Positions 42,502-52,061 are shown, counted from the stretch's first letter. The stretch: 64,000 nucleotides of DNA from Brevibacillus parabrevis (GCF_003710905.1 NZ_RHHV01000019.1:124001-188000), one strand, 5' to 3'. Made by a program: numbers and translations. Notes: generated from the letters alone by a model not told the origin.

Positions 42502-42594
42502 GGTTTTCTCTCCTTCTTCTCTATATCTATTTTCCACTATTTACTATATCGGCATATTAGAGAGGGTTGATAAATGTTTTTTGCCAAATGTGCT

Positions 42595-43779
42595 CTAGTC
42601 TTCGCTCCACGTTCCTGCGAGTGGCGCAAAGTGCTGCATCGCCAGAGCACCTGCTCCCATGACGATCGCCGTTCCTCTCAGTTCGGATGGAATCACCCGG
42701 AATTTCCCGCGAAATGGCTCCCAGATGACTTGGTCGCTATGCTCCTCGACCAGCTCGACAATCTCGCGGTAATTTTCCACCAGGTCGCCGCTGAGAATGA
42801 CCGTATCGGGATTGTACATGCAGACGATATTGTTGATCGTGATCCCGATGTACAGCGCTGTGCGGGAAACGATCTCCTTCGCCCAGCGCTCCCCGTCTCT
42901 CGCAGCGGCAAATACCTCGCGGACGTCTGCCACTTCCTTGACCCGCCGCGCTTCGAGAATCAGCGCGTTTTCATCGATATACGTTTGCAGGCAGCCTCGC
43001 TTGCCGCACTCGCACAAGTTGCCGTTCGGATCGAGCGTTGTATGTCCCAGTTCGCCCGCACTGTTCGAGCCGCCGCGAAACACTTCGCCGTTGATGATCA
43101 AAGAAGAACCGATGCCTGTCCCGATGCCGATCAGGGCTGTCTTGTTCGAGCCTTTTGCCGATCCGTACAAATATTCGGCGAGGATTTTGACCTTCAAGTC
43201 ATTGTCAATTACCGTCTTGATGCCCAGCTCTTTTTCGATCAAGCCAGCAAAAGCTACGTCCTTCCAGCCCAACGTAGAGGAAAGCTCGACGACTCCCCGC
43301 TCGTAGTTGATCACGCCAGGCACGCCGATGCCTACTCCGATTACTTTTTCCGCTGGTACGCCTTGCTGCTCAATCATCCCGCGAATTTCCTGGCAAATCA
43401 GGGCTGCCGTCTCTTCGGGCGTCCCTGCCAACGCCTTGTGTTCTACGCGGTGATGGGCGATGATCGTCTCGCTGAAGTCCATCATGCCGAAGCTGATCCG
43501 CTTTTTCTCGATGTCGACCCCAATCGTATAGATCGCGCCTGGCTCAATGTCGAGCATGATCGCCTTCCTGCCGACGCCGGACGATGTCAGCTCCGTCTCC
43601 CGAATTACGCCCTCCTCGCACAGCTCGCTGACAAAACGGCCGATCGAGGTCGCGCTCATTCTCGTAATTTTCGCGATCTCGGCCCGGGAGATCGGCCGCT
43701 GCTTTTTGATAATATCGAGAATCATCAGCTTGTTGTGCTGCTTGATAACATCCTGGTCCTGTTTCACGATTTTTTTCAT
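42595..43779 (-). CDS. ROK-family transcriptional repressor
   Basis: A 394-residue ROK protein with an N-terminal winged helix (RAEIAKITRMSATSIGRFVSEL is its core) and a C-terminal sugar-kinase-like domain. The ATP loop GIGTGIGSSLI, the catalytic-site VDNDLKVK and the zinc motif CECGKRGCLQT are present. XylR/NagC-like regulators of this kind bind a sugar to release DNA. No sugar genes lie adjacent, so the regulon is elsewhere. AAGGTGGGAG precedes ATG 43779. Confidence 0.88.
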   Translation of the reverse strand: MKKIVKQDQDVIKQHNKLMILDIIKKQRPISRAEIAKITRMSATSIGRFVSELCEEGVIRETELTSSGVGRKAIMLDIEPGAIYTIGVDIEKKRISFGMMDFSETIIAHHRVEHKALAGTPEETAALICQEIRGMIEQQGVPAEKVIGVGIGVPGVINYERGVVELSSTLGWKDVAFAGLIEKELGIKTVIDNDLKVKILAEYLYGSAKGSNKTALIGIGTGIGSSLIINGEVFRGGSNSAGELGHTTLDPNGNLCECGKRGCLQTYIDENALILEARRVKEVADVREVFAAARDGERWAKEIVSRTALYIGITINNIVCMYNPDTVILSGDLVENYREIVELVEEHSDQVIWEPFRGKFRVIPSELRGTAIVMGAGALAMQHFAPLAGTWSED

Positions 43780-43875
43780 CACAGAAACTCCCACCTTGCT
43801 TGTATATGAGATGCCGCTGGCTTTTCCTTGATTATTACCCTCACACTACCTGTCAGTCACTACTACGTCAACTGA

Positions 43876-43904
43876 TAAAAAACCACCCGATTTCTCGGAT
43901 GGTT
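43876..43904 (-). terminator. Terminator of metA
   Basis: AACCATCCGA and TCGGGTGGTT form a stem around a 4-base loop with a T-run on the minus strand. Confidence 0.85.
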
Positions 43905-43913
43905 GTGCGTGTG

Positions 43914-44828
43914 TCACTTGTTGTTCAGGTCGTACGGAGTCTCCTGGTAGACGTAATAGTTCAGCCAGTTGGAGAACATCAGATTGGCATGGGCACGCCA
44001 GGTGACGATCGGCTCCTGACTCGGATCATCTCCGGGATAGTAATTGCGCGGAACAGTGATGTCCAGCCCCTTGTTCACATCCCGCTGGTACTCGTCCTGC
44101 AACGTGGTAGGATCGTACTCGGAATGACCCGTCACGAAAATTTGTTTGCCGTCCTTCGTCGCGACAGCATACACTCCCGCTTCCCTGGACTCGGACAAAA
44201 TCTCCAGCTCGGCCACCTTCTCGATGTCCTCCCGGCGGTTTTCCGTATGACGCGAATGGGGAATGTAAAAGTAATTGTCAAAGCCGCGGAACAGCTTCAC
44301 ATTTTTCTTGTTCAAGGTATGAGGGAAAATCCCGAACATTTTTTCCGGCAAAGGATGCTTCGGTACGCCAAAGTGGTGATAAAGTCCAGCCTGCGCTCCC
44401 CAACAAATATGCAAGGTCGAAGTCACGTTTGTCAGCTTCCAGTCGAGGATGGTCTTCATTTCCTCCCAATACGTCACTTCCGTAAAGTCGAGCTGCTCGA
44501 CAGGCGCGCCTGTAATCACCATGCCGTCAAAGTATTGGTCCTTGATCTCCTCAAACGTTTTATAAAACATCGACAGATGCTCTTCCGATGTGTTTTTGGA
44601 TGTATGGCTGGACATGTGCAGCAGAACGATTTCCACCTGTAGGGGAGTATTCCCCAGGAGGCGAAGCAACTGTGTTTCCGTTGTTTCCTTCACGGGCATC
44701 AGGTTCAGGATGACGATTCGCAGCGGCCGAATGTCTTGTGTAAACGCACGGCTCTCCTTCATCACAAAAATATTTTCGCGGGCCAGCACTTCCACCGCTG
44801 GAAGCTCGTCGGGCAGTTTGATTGGCAT
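43914..44828 (-). CDS. metA: Homoserine O-acetyltransferase, MetA type
   Basis: A 304-residue MetA enzyme that activates homoserine in methionine synthesis. The catalytic cysteine is C142 in HICWGAQAGLYH. Residue 111 is Glu (GAPVEQLDF); in characterised MetA enzymes Glu here gives acetyl-CoA use and Gly gives succinyl-CoA use. Acetylation is therefore predicted. AAAGGGGG precedes ATG 44826-44828. The upstream 300 bases lack a recognisable SAM riboswitch. Confidence 0.92.
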   Translation of the reverse strand: MPIKLPDELPAVEVLARENIFVMKESRAFTQDIRPLRIVILNLMPVKETTETQLLRLLGNTPLQVEIVLLHMSSHTSKNTSEEHLSMFYKTFEEIKDQYFDGMVITGAPVEQLDFTEVTYWEEMKTILDWKLTNVTSTLHICWGAQAGLYHHFGVPKHPLPEKMFGIFPHTLNKKNVKLFRGFDNYFYIPHSRHTENRREDIEKVAELEILSESREAGVYAVATKDGKQIFVTGHSEYDPTTLQDEYQRDVNKGLDITVPRNYYPGDDPSQEPIVTWRAHANLMFSNWLNYYVYQETPYDLNNK

Positions 44829-45130
44829 AAAGATCCCCCTTTCCATTCTTTGCAAAACAGGTAGAAAAACAATAATCCGACTAATTCGCCAAAAATACTT
44901 GGCTTCCTGCTTGAACCAGAAGCGACATGGAAAAATCGCGCGTGGGAAACACAGGAAAGCGGCACATGTAACGAGCTTATATATGTTTTAATATTGCGCA
45001 ACTTTTTCGTCAAATCATTATACCTTTATTCCAGGAAAAATAGCAGGTCTTTTTCTGCAACGGGATGGAACGAAAAAACCTCCCGCCAAAAAACATGCGA
45101 GAGGCTGCTTCGGTTCCGTATGCCCACTTG
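44829..45130. other. Intergenic region upstream of metA
   Basis: About 300 bases between metA and the glutamate dehydrogenase gene. It holds the metA ribosome binding site, AT-rich probable promoter sequence and, at its right end, the terminator of the dehydrogenase gene. I looked for SAM-I and T-box cores and saw neither. Confidence 0.5.
45073..45105 (-). terminator. Terminator of the glutamate dehydrogenase gene
   Basis: On the minus strand CCTCTCGC and GCGGGAGG form a stem with one mismatch, followed by a T-run. Confidence 0.8.
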
Positions 45131-46390
45131 TCAAATCCAGCCGCGTGCCTCCATCGCTTCCGTAATGCGCAAAAGCGAGATCATGTACGCTCCTGTGCGC
45201 AGGTCGACTTTGTACTGGTCCGCCAGCTCCGCCACCGCGCGATAAGCGTTGACCATGGCCGTTTGCAGCTTGTCGTTCACTTCCTGCTCGGACCAGTAGT
45301 AATTCATCAAGTTTTGCACCCACTCGAAGTAGGAAACCGTCACACCGCCTGCATTCGCCAAAATATCGGGAATGACCACGACTCCTTTTTCGCGCAAAAT
45401 CGCATCGGCATCAGGGGTCGTTGGGCCGTTGGCTGCTTCTGCAATCCACTTGGCCCGAATCTGACTCGCATTTGCCGCTGTAATCACATTTTCCAGGGCG
45501 GCAGGGATCAAAATGTCCACTTCCAGCTCCAGCAGCTGTTCATTGCTGATCACGGTAGCGCCCGGATAATCCAAAATCGTGGACGCATCTTTGCATTGTC
45601 CGACTTTCGGGATATCCAGTCCTTTTTCGTGGTAGATGCCGCCGCGCGAATCGCTCACGGCGACGATTCGGAAGCCAAGCTCAGTCAACAGCCTTGCCGC
45701 GATCCTGCCTGCGTTTCCGTACCCTTGAATGGCTACGGTCGTCTCCTGCGGCTTGCGGCCAGAGTCTTTCAACGCCTCCAAAATCGTGAAGACGCAACCG
45801 CGAGCCGTCGCTTCGTTTCTGCCTTTGGACCCGCCCACTGCAAGCGGCTTGCCTGTAATGACGCCCGGCGAATAGGCGCCCTTCAATCGGCTGTATGTAT
45901 CCATCATCCAGCCCATGATTTGCGGTGTCGTATACACATCCGGCGCAGGGATATCTGTATCCGGTCCGACGATGTCTGCGATTGCTTCCATGAAACCGCG
46001 GCTCACTCTCTCCAGCTCGCCTCGGCTCAGCTCGTGCGGATCGCAGATGACGCCGCCTTTTCCGCCTCCATAAGGCAGACCGACCACTCCACATTTGAAC
46101 GACATCCACATGGAGAGCGCTTTTACTTCATCCATCGTGACGTCAGGATGAAAACGGATGCCCCCTTTGGTTGGCCCCACCGCATCGTTGTGCTGGGAAC
46201 GGTACCCTTCAAAAACGCGGACGCTGCCATCGTCCATTTTGACGGGAAAATGGACGGCAAGCACTCGCTTGGGTCTTTTCAAGATTTCGACGGCTTCGCG
46301 CGGCAAACGAAGCAACGCCGCGGCTGCATCGATTTGCTTCTGGACAATCTCGTATGGATTCAGACTCTCTTTTTCTACTGTCTTTTGCAT
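45131..46390 (-). CDS. gudB: Glutamate dehydrogenase (Glu/Leu/Phe/Val dehydrogenase family)
   Basis: A 419-residue NAD-linked glutamate dehydrogenase, most similar in layout to RocG/GudB. The catalytic lysine segment is LPYGGGKGGV and the NAD motif GYGNAGRIAA. It interconverts glutamate and 2-oxoglutarate plus ammonium, normally in the catabolic direction. ATG 46388-46390 follows GGGGAGGA. RocG or GudB cannot be separated from sequence alone; the gene symbol is a best guess. No internal tandem duplication of the decryptified-gudB kind is apparent. Confidence 0.88.
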   Translation of the reverse strand: MQKTVEKESLNPYEIVQKQIDAAAALLRLPREAVEILKRPKRVLAVHFPVKMDDGSVRVFEGYRSQHNDAVGPTKGGIRFHPDVTMDEVKALSMWMSFKCGVVGLPYGGGKGGVICDPHELSRGELERVSRGFMEAIADIVGPDTDIPAPDVYTTPQIMGWMMDTYSRLKGAYSPGVITGKPLAVGGSKGRNEATARGCVFTILEALKDSGRKPQETTVAIQGYGNAGRIAARLLTELGFRIVAVSDSRGGIYHEKGLDIPKVGQCKDASTILDYPGATVISNEQLLELEVDILIPAALENVITAANASQIRAKWIAEAANGPTTPDADAILREKGVVVIPDILANAGGVTVSYFEWVQNLMNYYWSEQEVNDKLQTAMVNAYRAVAELADQYKVDLRTGAYMISLLRITEAMEARGWI

Positions 46391-46451
46391 GCTTGATCCT
46401 CCCCACCTATCGTGCATCACCCTGGCACAGAGCTAAAGGATGAATGGAGTC

Positions 46452-46481
46452 ATTATATACGAAAGGACCAAATTCAGACAA
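46452..46481 (-). promoter_or_regulatory. Promoter of the glutamate dehydrogenase gene
   Basis: On the minus strand TTGTCT and TATAAT are separated by 18 bases, about 60 bases upstream of the start codon. Confidence 0.65.
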
Positions 46482-46528
46482 TTTATTTTTTTGTGTTTTC
46501 ACATTATTGTGTTATTTTCGTCAAAAAT

Positions 46529-46563
46529 AAAAAAAGCCCGATGCATGTTTTGCTGCACCGGGC
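46529..46563 (-). terminator. Terminator of pncB
   Basis: GCCCGGTGCA and TGCATCGGGC form a stem with one wobble on the minus strand, followed by seven T's. Confidence 0.85.
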
Positions 46564-46571
46564 GGCTGCTC

Positions 46572-48020
46572 CTATTTTTTCAAATACGCTTTCATCAACC
46601 TCGTTTTTGTTTCCCACATGTCTTCGCTAATATGCAAACGGTAATGCTCCGGGTTGAGCATCCGCAAATATTCCGGCCAGAACAGCTTGAGCTGTTCACG
46701 ATGGTACTCGCGGATTTCTGCAAGCGTCGGCAGTTGATACACCAGCTCCCCGGCGACAAACACCGGGATGAGCAAAGCTTCTGCCCGGTAACGGGTCAAT
46801 TGCTTGTTCAAATACGGATGGCTTGGATTCAACAACTGGACAGGTGCGCCTTGCGCAATCGTCGTTTCCTCCGGGAAGCACACGTAATCGGCAATCGCCT
46901 TGCCCGTGTCGGGGTCGATCAGTCTGTACATATCCTTGATGCCAGGGGTCGTCACTTTCTCCGGATTGCCGGAAATCTTGATCGTCGGCTGGAACACGCC
47001 ATTGGCGTCCTCGCGCGCCACCAGCTTGTACACACCGCCGAGCGTCGGCTGATCTGCCGCCGTGATCAGCTGTGTACCTACGCCCCAGCTGTCGACTTTG
47101 GCTCCTTGCACTTTCAGGTTCATGATCGTATGTTCATCCAGATCGTTGGAGGCGACGATTTTTACATCGGTCAGCCCGGCTTTGTCCAGCATTTCCCGCG
47201 TCTTGGTGGACAGGTAAGCGAGGTCTCCGCTGTCCAGACGCACGGCTGTCAGCTTTTTGCCTTCCTGCGCCAGCTTTTTCCCGACCGATATCGCGTGCGG
47301 GACGCCGCTTTTCAGCGTATCGTATGTATCCACCAACAGCGTCACTTGGTTCGGCAGAGCGTCGGCAAAGCGCTGGAATGCTTCTTCTTCATCCTCGAAG
47401 CTTTGCACCCAGGAGTGAGCGTGTGTTCCTTTTGTCGGGATGCCGAACATTTTTCCCGCGAGCATATTGGAGGTAGCGTCAAATCCGGCCAAATACGCCG
47501 CTCTCGTTCCCCACAGGGCAGCGTCTGCTTCCTGTGCCCGTCTCGTACCAAATTCCATCAGCACGTCGTCGCCCGCCACGTTTTTGATCCGGGAAGCTTT
47601 CGTCGCGATCAGTGTCTGGTAGTTCATGTAGTTCAACAGGGCGGTTTCAACCAGCTGCGCCTCCATGACGCGTCCTTCCACGCGGATCAGCGGCTCGTTC
47701 GGGAAAACCATCGTCCCTTCTTTGACGGAGTACAGCGAGCCTTGGAAACGCAAGTTGCGCAATTCCTCCAAAAAGGCCGGGTTGTAGTTTTCTTCCTGTT
47801 CACGCAAATAGTCCAGGTCGCTTTCTTCAAAGCGCAAGTTTTTTATATAGTGTACGATTCGCTCCAGACCAGCGGAAACAGCGTAGCCATTTCCAAAAGG
47901 CAGCTTGCGGAAAAAAGCTTCAAAGACCACCTTCTGATTGTGCGTTCCGTTTACCCAGTGCGCGTACATCATGTTGATCTGATATTTATCTGTGTGCAAT
48001 GCCACACCAAATGATTGCAT
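46572..48020 (-). CDS. pncB: Nicotinate phosphoribosyltransferase
   Basis: A 482-residue enzyme that joins nicotinate to phosphoribosyl pyrophosphate in NAD salvage. Marks include HTDKYQINMMYAHW at the N-terminus, MEFGTRRAQEADAALWGTRAAYLAGFDATSN near the substrate site, AVRLDSGDLAYLSTKTR and SWGVGTQLITAADQP. Typical length for the Firmicute type. AGGAGGC precedes ATG 48020. Confidence 0.92.
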   Translation of the reverse strand: MQSFGVALHTDKYQINMMYAHWVNGTHNQKVVFEAFFRKLPFGNGYAVSAGLERIVHYIKNLRFEESDLDYLREQEENYNPAFLEELRNLRFQGSLYSVKEGTMVFPNEPLIRVEGRVMEAQLVETALLNYMNYQTLIATKASRIKNVAGDDVLMEFGTRRAQEADAALWGTRAAYLAGFDATSNMLAGKMFGIPTKGTHAHSWVQSFEDEEEAFQRFADALPNQVTLLVDTYDTLKSGVPHAISVGKKLAQEGKKLTAVRLDSGDLAYLSTKTREMLDKAGLTDVKIVASNDLDEHTIMNLKVQGAKVDSWGVGTQLITAADQPTLGGVYKLVAREDANGVFQPTIKISGNPEKVTTPGIKDMYRLIDPDTGKAIADYVCFPEETTIAQGAPVQLLNPSHPYLNKQLTRYRAEALLIPVFVAGELVYQLPTLAEIREYHREQLKLFWPEYLRMLNPEHYRLHISEDMWETKTRLMKAYLKK

Positions 48021-48088
48021 ATCGCGTAAGCCTCCTGTCAATTCCTTTCCAACATCATACCAGAACCTTCCCATGGTGCCCATCTGCC

Positions 48089-48116
48089 TTGGAGCCTAGA
48101 AAAAATATGATATAGT
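48089..48116 (+). promoter_or_regulatory. Probable promoter of the MOSC-rluF operon
   Basis: TTGGAG and TATAGT are separated by 16 bases, about 50 bases before the MOSC start codon and divergent from pncB. Confidence 0.5.
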
Positions 48117-48164
48117 ATGGAATAATGAAAAGAACCAAACGTGCGACCGGGAGTGGAAAAGAGC

Positions 48165-48836
48165 ATGTCAGACCAAAAAATCGTTTCATTGTGTAAAGGG
48201 CTACCGAAAAATTTGAGCTACAACGGCAAGGACTTTCTCTCCGGAATCGGGAAAGACGAAGCCAGCGAGCTGGTTGTCCGCTTTGCAAAAATCGACGAAG
48301 ACGACGTAGCGAATCACGCCTATCACGGCGGGCCTGATCGCGTCGTGTGCGCGTATCCTTTTGAACATTATGCCCATTGGGAAAAGAAATTCGGCCAACG
48401 CTTGACGCAATCGGCCTTCGGCGAGAATTTGACTATGTCCAACATGACAGAAGAACAGGTGTGCATCGGAGATATTTATCAAATCGGAGACACCATCCTG
48501 CAAGTGTCGCAGGGCAGATACCCTTGTGCCACCATCAACAAGCGCAACAACAACAATCTTTTGCTCAAGGCAGTCGTGGAGACGGGCTACACGGGCTACT
48601 TCTTCCGCGTTTTGCAGGAAGGCACGATCAAACCGGACTCAGCCATCACTCTATTGACTCCCCATCCCAAGCAAGTGACTGTCGCCTCCATTCACCATTT
48701 GTACTTCCACAACCAGTCGCTCTCGGAAGAAACGATTTCTACCATGCTGGAAATCGAGGAGCTGTCTTTGCCGTGGAAAAAGAAGCTCATAGAAAAACAA
48801 CAGCAATTAGCGAAAGGAACTGTCCATGCGAATTAA
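48165..48836 (+). CDS. MOSC-domain protein, YiiM-like
   Basis: A 223-residue MOSC protein of the YiiM type, which in E. coli takes part in 6-hydroxylaminopurine reduction using molybdenum cofactor. The cysteine expected to hold the cofactor is in GRYPCATINKR, and YHGGPDRVVCAYP is the conserved N-terminal section. A 3-alpha domain follows. GGGAGTGG is upstream of ATG 48165. It overlaps rluF by 11 bases. Confidence 0.88.
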   Translation: MSDQKIVSLCKGLPKNLSYNGKDFLSGIGKDEASELVVRFAKIDEDDVANHAYHGGPDRVVCAYPFEHYAHWEKKFGQRLTQSAFGENLTMSNMTEEQVCIGDIYQIGDTILQVSQGRYPCATINKRNNNNLLLKAVVETGYTGYFFRVLQEGTIKPDSAITLLTPHPKQVTVASIHHLYFHNQSLSEETISTMLEIEELSLPWKKKLIEKQQQLAKGTVHAN

Positions 48837-49515
48837 CAAGTTCATCAGTGAAACGGGCATCTGTTCGCGGCGGGAGGCCGACAAGCTGATCGATGCCAAA
48901 CGAGTGACAATCAACGGCCTCGTTGCCGAGCTGGGGAGCACCGTCTCGCCTGGCGACGATGTGCGCATCGATGGCAATCCGCTCGGCGCGAAGAAAAAGC
49001 ACGTCTATATCGCCCTGAACAAGCCTGTCGGCATCACGTGCACTACAGAGCTGCACGTCAAAGGAAACATCGTCGATTTCGTCAACCACCCGGAGCGCAT
49101 TTTTCCCATTGGCAGACTGGACAAAGACTCGCAGGGACTCATCCTGCTTACCAATGACGGCGACATCGTCAACAAAATTTTGCGTGCGGAAAACAACCAC
49201 GAAAAAGAATACATCGTCACTGTCGACAAGCCTGTGACCGCCACATTTTTGCAAGGAATGGCAAACGGCGTGCGCATACTCGGCACGGTAACCAAGCCTT
49301 GCAAAGTCACCAAAGTAAACGAGCGCGTCTTCAATATCGTTCTCACCCAAGGCTTGAACCGACAAATCAGGCGCATGTGCCAGGCATTCGGCTATCAGGT
49401 GCGGCAGCTGCAACGCGTCCGCATCATGAACATCAGACTGGGCAATTTGAAGATCGGGCAATGGCGCAACTTGACCAGCGAAGAGCTGAAGGAACTGAAC
49501 AAAAATCTTTCCTGA
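48826..49515 (+). CDS. rluF: 23S rRNA pseudouridine synthase, RluF type
   Basis: A 229-residue RsuA-family pseudouridine synthase with an N-terminal S4 RNA-binding domain (MRINKFISETGICSRREADKLI) and a catalytic domain with the aspartate in GRLDKDSQGLILLTNDG. The QGLNRQIRRMC segment is characteristic of RluB/RluF. It is predicted to modify 23S rRNA near the peptidyl-transferase region. It is translationally coupled to the MOSC gene. Confidence 0.9.
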   Translation: MRINKFISETGICSRREADKLIDAKRVTINGLVAELGSTVSPGDDVRIDGNPLGAKKKHVYIALNKPVGITCTTELHVKGNIVDFVNHPERIFPIGRLDKDSQGLILLTNDGDIVNKILRAENNHEKEYIVTVDKPVTATFLQGMANGVRILGTVTKPCKVTKVNERVFNIVLTQGLNRQIRRMCQAFGYQVRQLQRVRIMNIRLGNLKIGQWRNLTSEELKELNKNLS

Positions 49516-49544
49516 TTGCTGTTTGCCGAACGGCGAAAAAAACC

Positions 49545-49578
49545 AAAAACAGACTCCGTTGCAGGGGTCTGTTTTTTT
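49545..49578 (+). terminator. Terminator of the MOSC-rluF operon
   Basis: AAAAACAGAC (49545-49554) and GTCTGTTTTT (49566-49575) form a perfect stem with a T-run; the MocR gene converging from the right stops seven bases later. Confidence 0.85.
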
Positions 49579-49584
49579 CACGCT

Positions 49585-51018
49585 CTATTCCTCAGCCTGC
49601 GCCGTCAGAGAACGAACCTCGCTGACAAACCGCCTGATCCCCTCGCGCAGCTGCTGTTCATTCAGATAGGAAAAGCTGAGGCGAATCCACGAGGCAAGCT
49701 CCCTTTGCGGATCGCAAATGATGCCGGGCACAAACGTAATCGATTGCTCGATGCATTGGCCGAGCAGCTTTTCCATCGGCGTGGAATCCGGCAGCCTGAT
49801 CCACAAGTTGAAGCCGCCTGTCGGACTGCTCCATTCCCAGTCTGTTGCGGCCAGCTCCTCCTCCATAATGTCTTTGCGCACTGCCAATGCCGTGCGCAGC
49901 TTCAGCAAATGCTGCTGCATCCGCTCCGAGAAGAAATAGTGCAAAAATATTTTTTGGTTCAAGAGCGGCGTCCCGCTGTCCGACAACGCTTTGGCGCTGA
50001 GCAAATACGCCATCAGCGAAGGACGGCAGGCGATCGTCCCGATGCCGAGTCCAGGAGCGACATATTTGCTAAAGCTGCGCAAATAGATGACATACCCGGA
50101 CGTGTCGTAGGCAAACATCGGCAAAGGCGGCTCTTTCCCAAAGTAAAGATCGCGGCACGGATCATCCTCGATCAAGAGACACTGATACATCTCCGCCAGC
50201 TCTACCAGCCGCTTGCGCTGTGCAAGTGGAACCGTAAACCCCGTAGGATTGTGGAAAGTCGGATTGAGATAGAACAGACGCGGCTTGTGCGTCCGCATCA
50301 GTTGTTCGACCTGCTCCAGATCGTAGCCGTGCTGAGTGATCTCCACCGCCAGAATGTTCGCTCCCTGGCGCAAAAAGACGTCGATGGCCGGACTGTACGT
50401 GGGCCGCTCCAGCAAAACTACGTCTCTTGGCTTGACCAGCACACGCGCAATCAAATCAATCGCTTCCTGCGACCCGGACGTGACCATCAGCTCTTGCGGG
50501 GTCAAGTAAAAGCGAAACCGTTCTGTGTAATAGCGGCACAAAGCCTCCCGCAGTTCCTCGTCTCCTTGGGTAGTGGAATACGTGCCGAGCACTTTCGGAT
50601 ACAGGTCGAACACTTTTTTCACGTATTCCGAGAAGTACAGATTGGGCAGGAGATTCGGGTCAATCAGCGCTTTGGAAAACTGATAGGTCGCCTGGACCTG
50701 GTGAATTTCCGAAAGGTGGCTCCTCTGCACATAAGCAGACACAATCGGGTCATGCAGCGAGGCCGTCGCCAGCATGCCGCCCGGCTGAACGAAATAGCCG
50801 GATTTATCTTTGACGTAGACATAGCCTTTTTGCTTGAGCAGCTGATACGCCTTGAAAACCGTCAGGCGGTGCACATCCAGCTTCAGGGCCAATGCCCGCA
50901 CAGAAGGGAGCTTTTCGTGTTCCTTCCAGTCTTTGCGTCTGATTCCGTCCAGCACGTAATCGTACACTTGTTCAAACAGCTTGTCGGCGTGCACGCTTGA
51001 CAAACCTTCTCTTTTCAT
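49585..51018 (-). CDS. MocR-family regulator (GntR-HTH plus aminotransferase-like domain)
   Basis: A 477-residue MocR/PdxR-type regulator. Residues 1-75 are a GntR winged helix (LPSVRALALKLDVHRLTVFKAYQLL), and the rest is a fold-type I aminotransferase domain with the PLP lysine in SFSKYVAPGLGIG. Such regulators use PLP or a PLP adduct to control a neighbouring gene. GGGAGGGGG precedes ATG 51018. It is divergent from an EamA exporter with a 113-base shared intergenic region, its likely target. Confidence 0.9.
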   Translation of the reverse strand: MKREGLSSVHADKLFEQVYDYVLDGIRRKDWKEHEKLPSVRALALKLDVHRLTVFKAYQLLKQKGYVYVKDKSGYFVQPGGMLATASLHDPIVSAYVQRSHLSEIHQVQATYQFSKALIDPNLLPNLYFSEYVKKVFDLYPKVLGTYSTTQGDEELREALCRYYTERFRFYLTPQELMVTSGSQEAIDLIARVLVKPRDVVLLERPTYSPAIDVFLRQGANILAVEITQHGYDLEQVEQLMRTHKPRLFYLNPTFHNPTGFTVPLAQRKRLVELAEMYQCLLIEDDPCRDLYFGKEPPLPMFAYDTSGYVIYLRSFSKYVAPGLGIGTIACRPSLMAYLLSAKALSDSGTPLLNQKIFLHYFFSERMQQHLLKLRTALAVRKDIMEEELAATDWEWSSPTGGFNLWIRLPDSTPMEKLLGQCIEQSITFVPGIICDPQRELASWIRLSFSYLNEQQLREGIRRFVSEVRSLTAQAEE

Positions 51019-51131
51019 CCCAGCCAGCCCCCTCCCCTGCAATTGTAACGTCACTTTTCTTCAACTGTTCTATTCGATTTCATCTGTTCTATTCCTCTCC
51101 CTTTATGATGGGGAAAAGGAGGAATCACCAT

Positions 51132-52061
51132 ATGGTACTCGTCAATTATATCGTGATGTGCTTGATCTTCGGGACGACATTTTTAGCCATCAAAGTAGGG
51201 GTAGATGCCGGAGCGCCACCCTTTTTCTCGGCAGGCATCCGCTTTTTTCTCGCGGGACTGATCTTGTTTGCCTTCATGGTCTGGAAAAAGCAGGCCCGCG
51301 TCTCCCTTTTGTTGCGAAAAGAAATGCTGCTCACGGGATTGTGCCTGACCTTCGGCACGTTTGCCACCTTATACTGGGCAGAACAGCATATAAGCTCTGG
51401 CATCGCGGCAGTCTTATCCGCTACCGCCCCATTGCTGGTCATGCTTTTGCAAACCCGGCTTTCGCGTCAAAAGCTGTCCGCCATCTCCTGGGCTGGCTGT
51501 CTGGCAGGCTTGGCAGGGGTCACGCTGCTGCTGTTGCCCGGTCTGACTTTTTCTTTCAGCGTGCTCTGGATCGCGGGCTGCGTCGCCGTCCTGGTTGGAC
51601 AGCTGTTTTATTCCGCAGGTGCGGTCTACTCCCGGCGCGTCTCCCAACAGTTCAAGGACGTCTCGCCCATTACGTTAAATGCCGCCCAGATGATGTACGG
51701 AGGTGTTCTGCTGCTTGTGATCTCTGCTTTTACCGAGCAAGTGCACACAGAGTTTCTGTTTTCGTCCCAGGCTGTGTTCTCGCTGCTTTACCTGATCTTC
51801 GTCGGCTCGATGATGGGACATTCGATCTTTTACTGGCTCGTGGCAAAAACCAATCCGCTCTTCCCATCCACTTGGCTGTATATATCGCCGCTGATTGCAC
51901 TGACGCTTGGTGCCGTTCTTTACCAGGAGCCGCTTCACCTGTCTTCCCTGGCTGGAGGCTTGGCGATCATCGCCGGAATCGTCATGATTAATTTGAACGC
52001 GCTAAAGCAGCTTGTCAGCAAAAAAGCGCCGCTGGAACACGCAGAAAGCCCAACAAAGTAG
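51132..52061 (+). CDS. EamA/DMT-superfamily exporter (divergent from MocR)
   Basis: A 309-residue, ten-helix metabolite exporter with two EamA repeats (CLIFGTTFLAIKVGVDAGAPPFFS, YSAGAVYSRRVSQQFKD). AAGGAGG lies 10 bases before ATG 51132. Position opposite a MocR regulator suggests export of an amino compound controlled by PLP status; the substrate cannot be assigned. Confidence 0.87.
   Translation: MVLVNYIVMCLIFGTTFLAIKVGVDAGAPPFFSAGIRFFLAGLILFAFMVWKKQARVSLLLRKEMLLTGLCLTFGTFATLYWAEQHISSGIAAVLSATAPLLVMLLQTRLSRQKLSAISWAGCLAGLAGVTLLLLPGLTFSFSVLWIAGCVAVLVGQLFYSAGAVYSRRVSQQFKDVSPITLNAAQMMYGGVLLLVISAFTEQVHTEFLFSSQAVFSLLYLIFVGSMMGHSIFYWLVAKTNPLFPSTWLYISPLIALTLGAVLYQEPLHLSSLAGGLAIIAGIVMINLNALKQLVSKKAPLEHAESPTK

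Noticed and set aside
44829..45130. Possible SAM-I riboswitch or T-box upstream of metA
   Set aside because: The region lacks the conserved SAM-I core and any T-box sequence; only a promoter-like and terminator-like sequence is seen.
46440..48014. A 524-codon open frame on the plus strand
   Set aside because: It is antisense to pncB, whose motifs are unmistakable.
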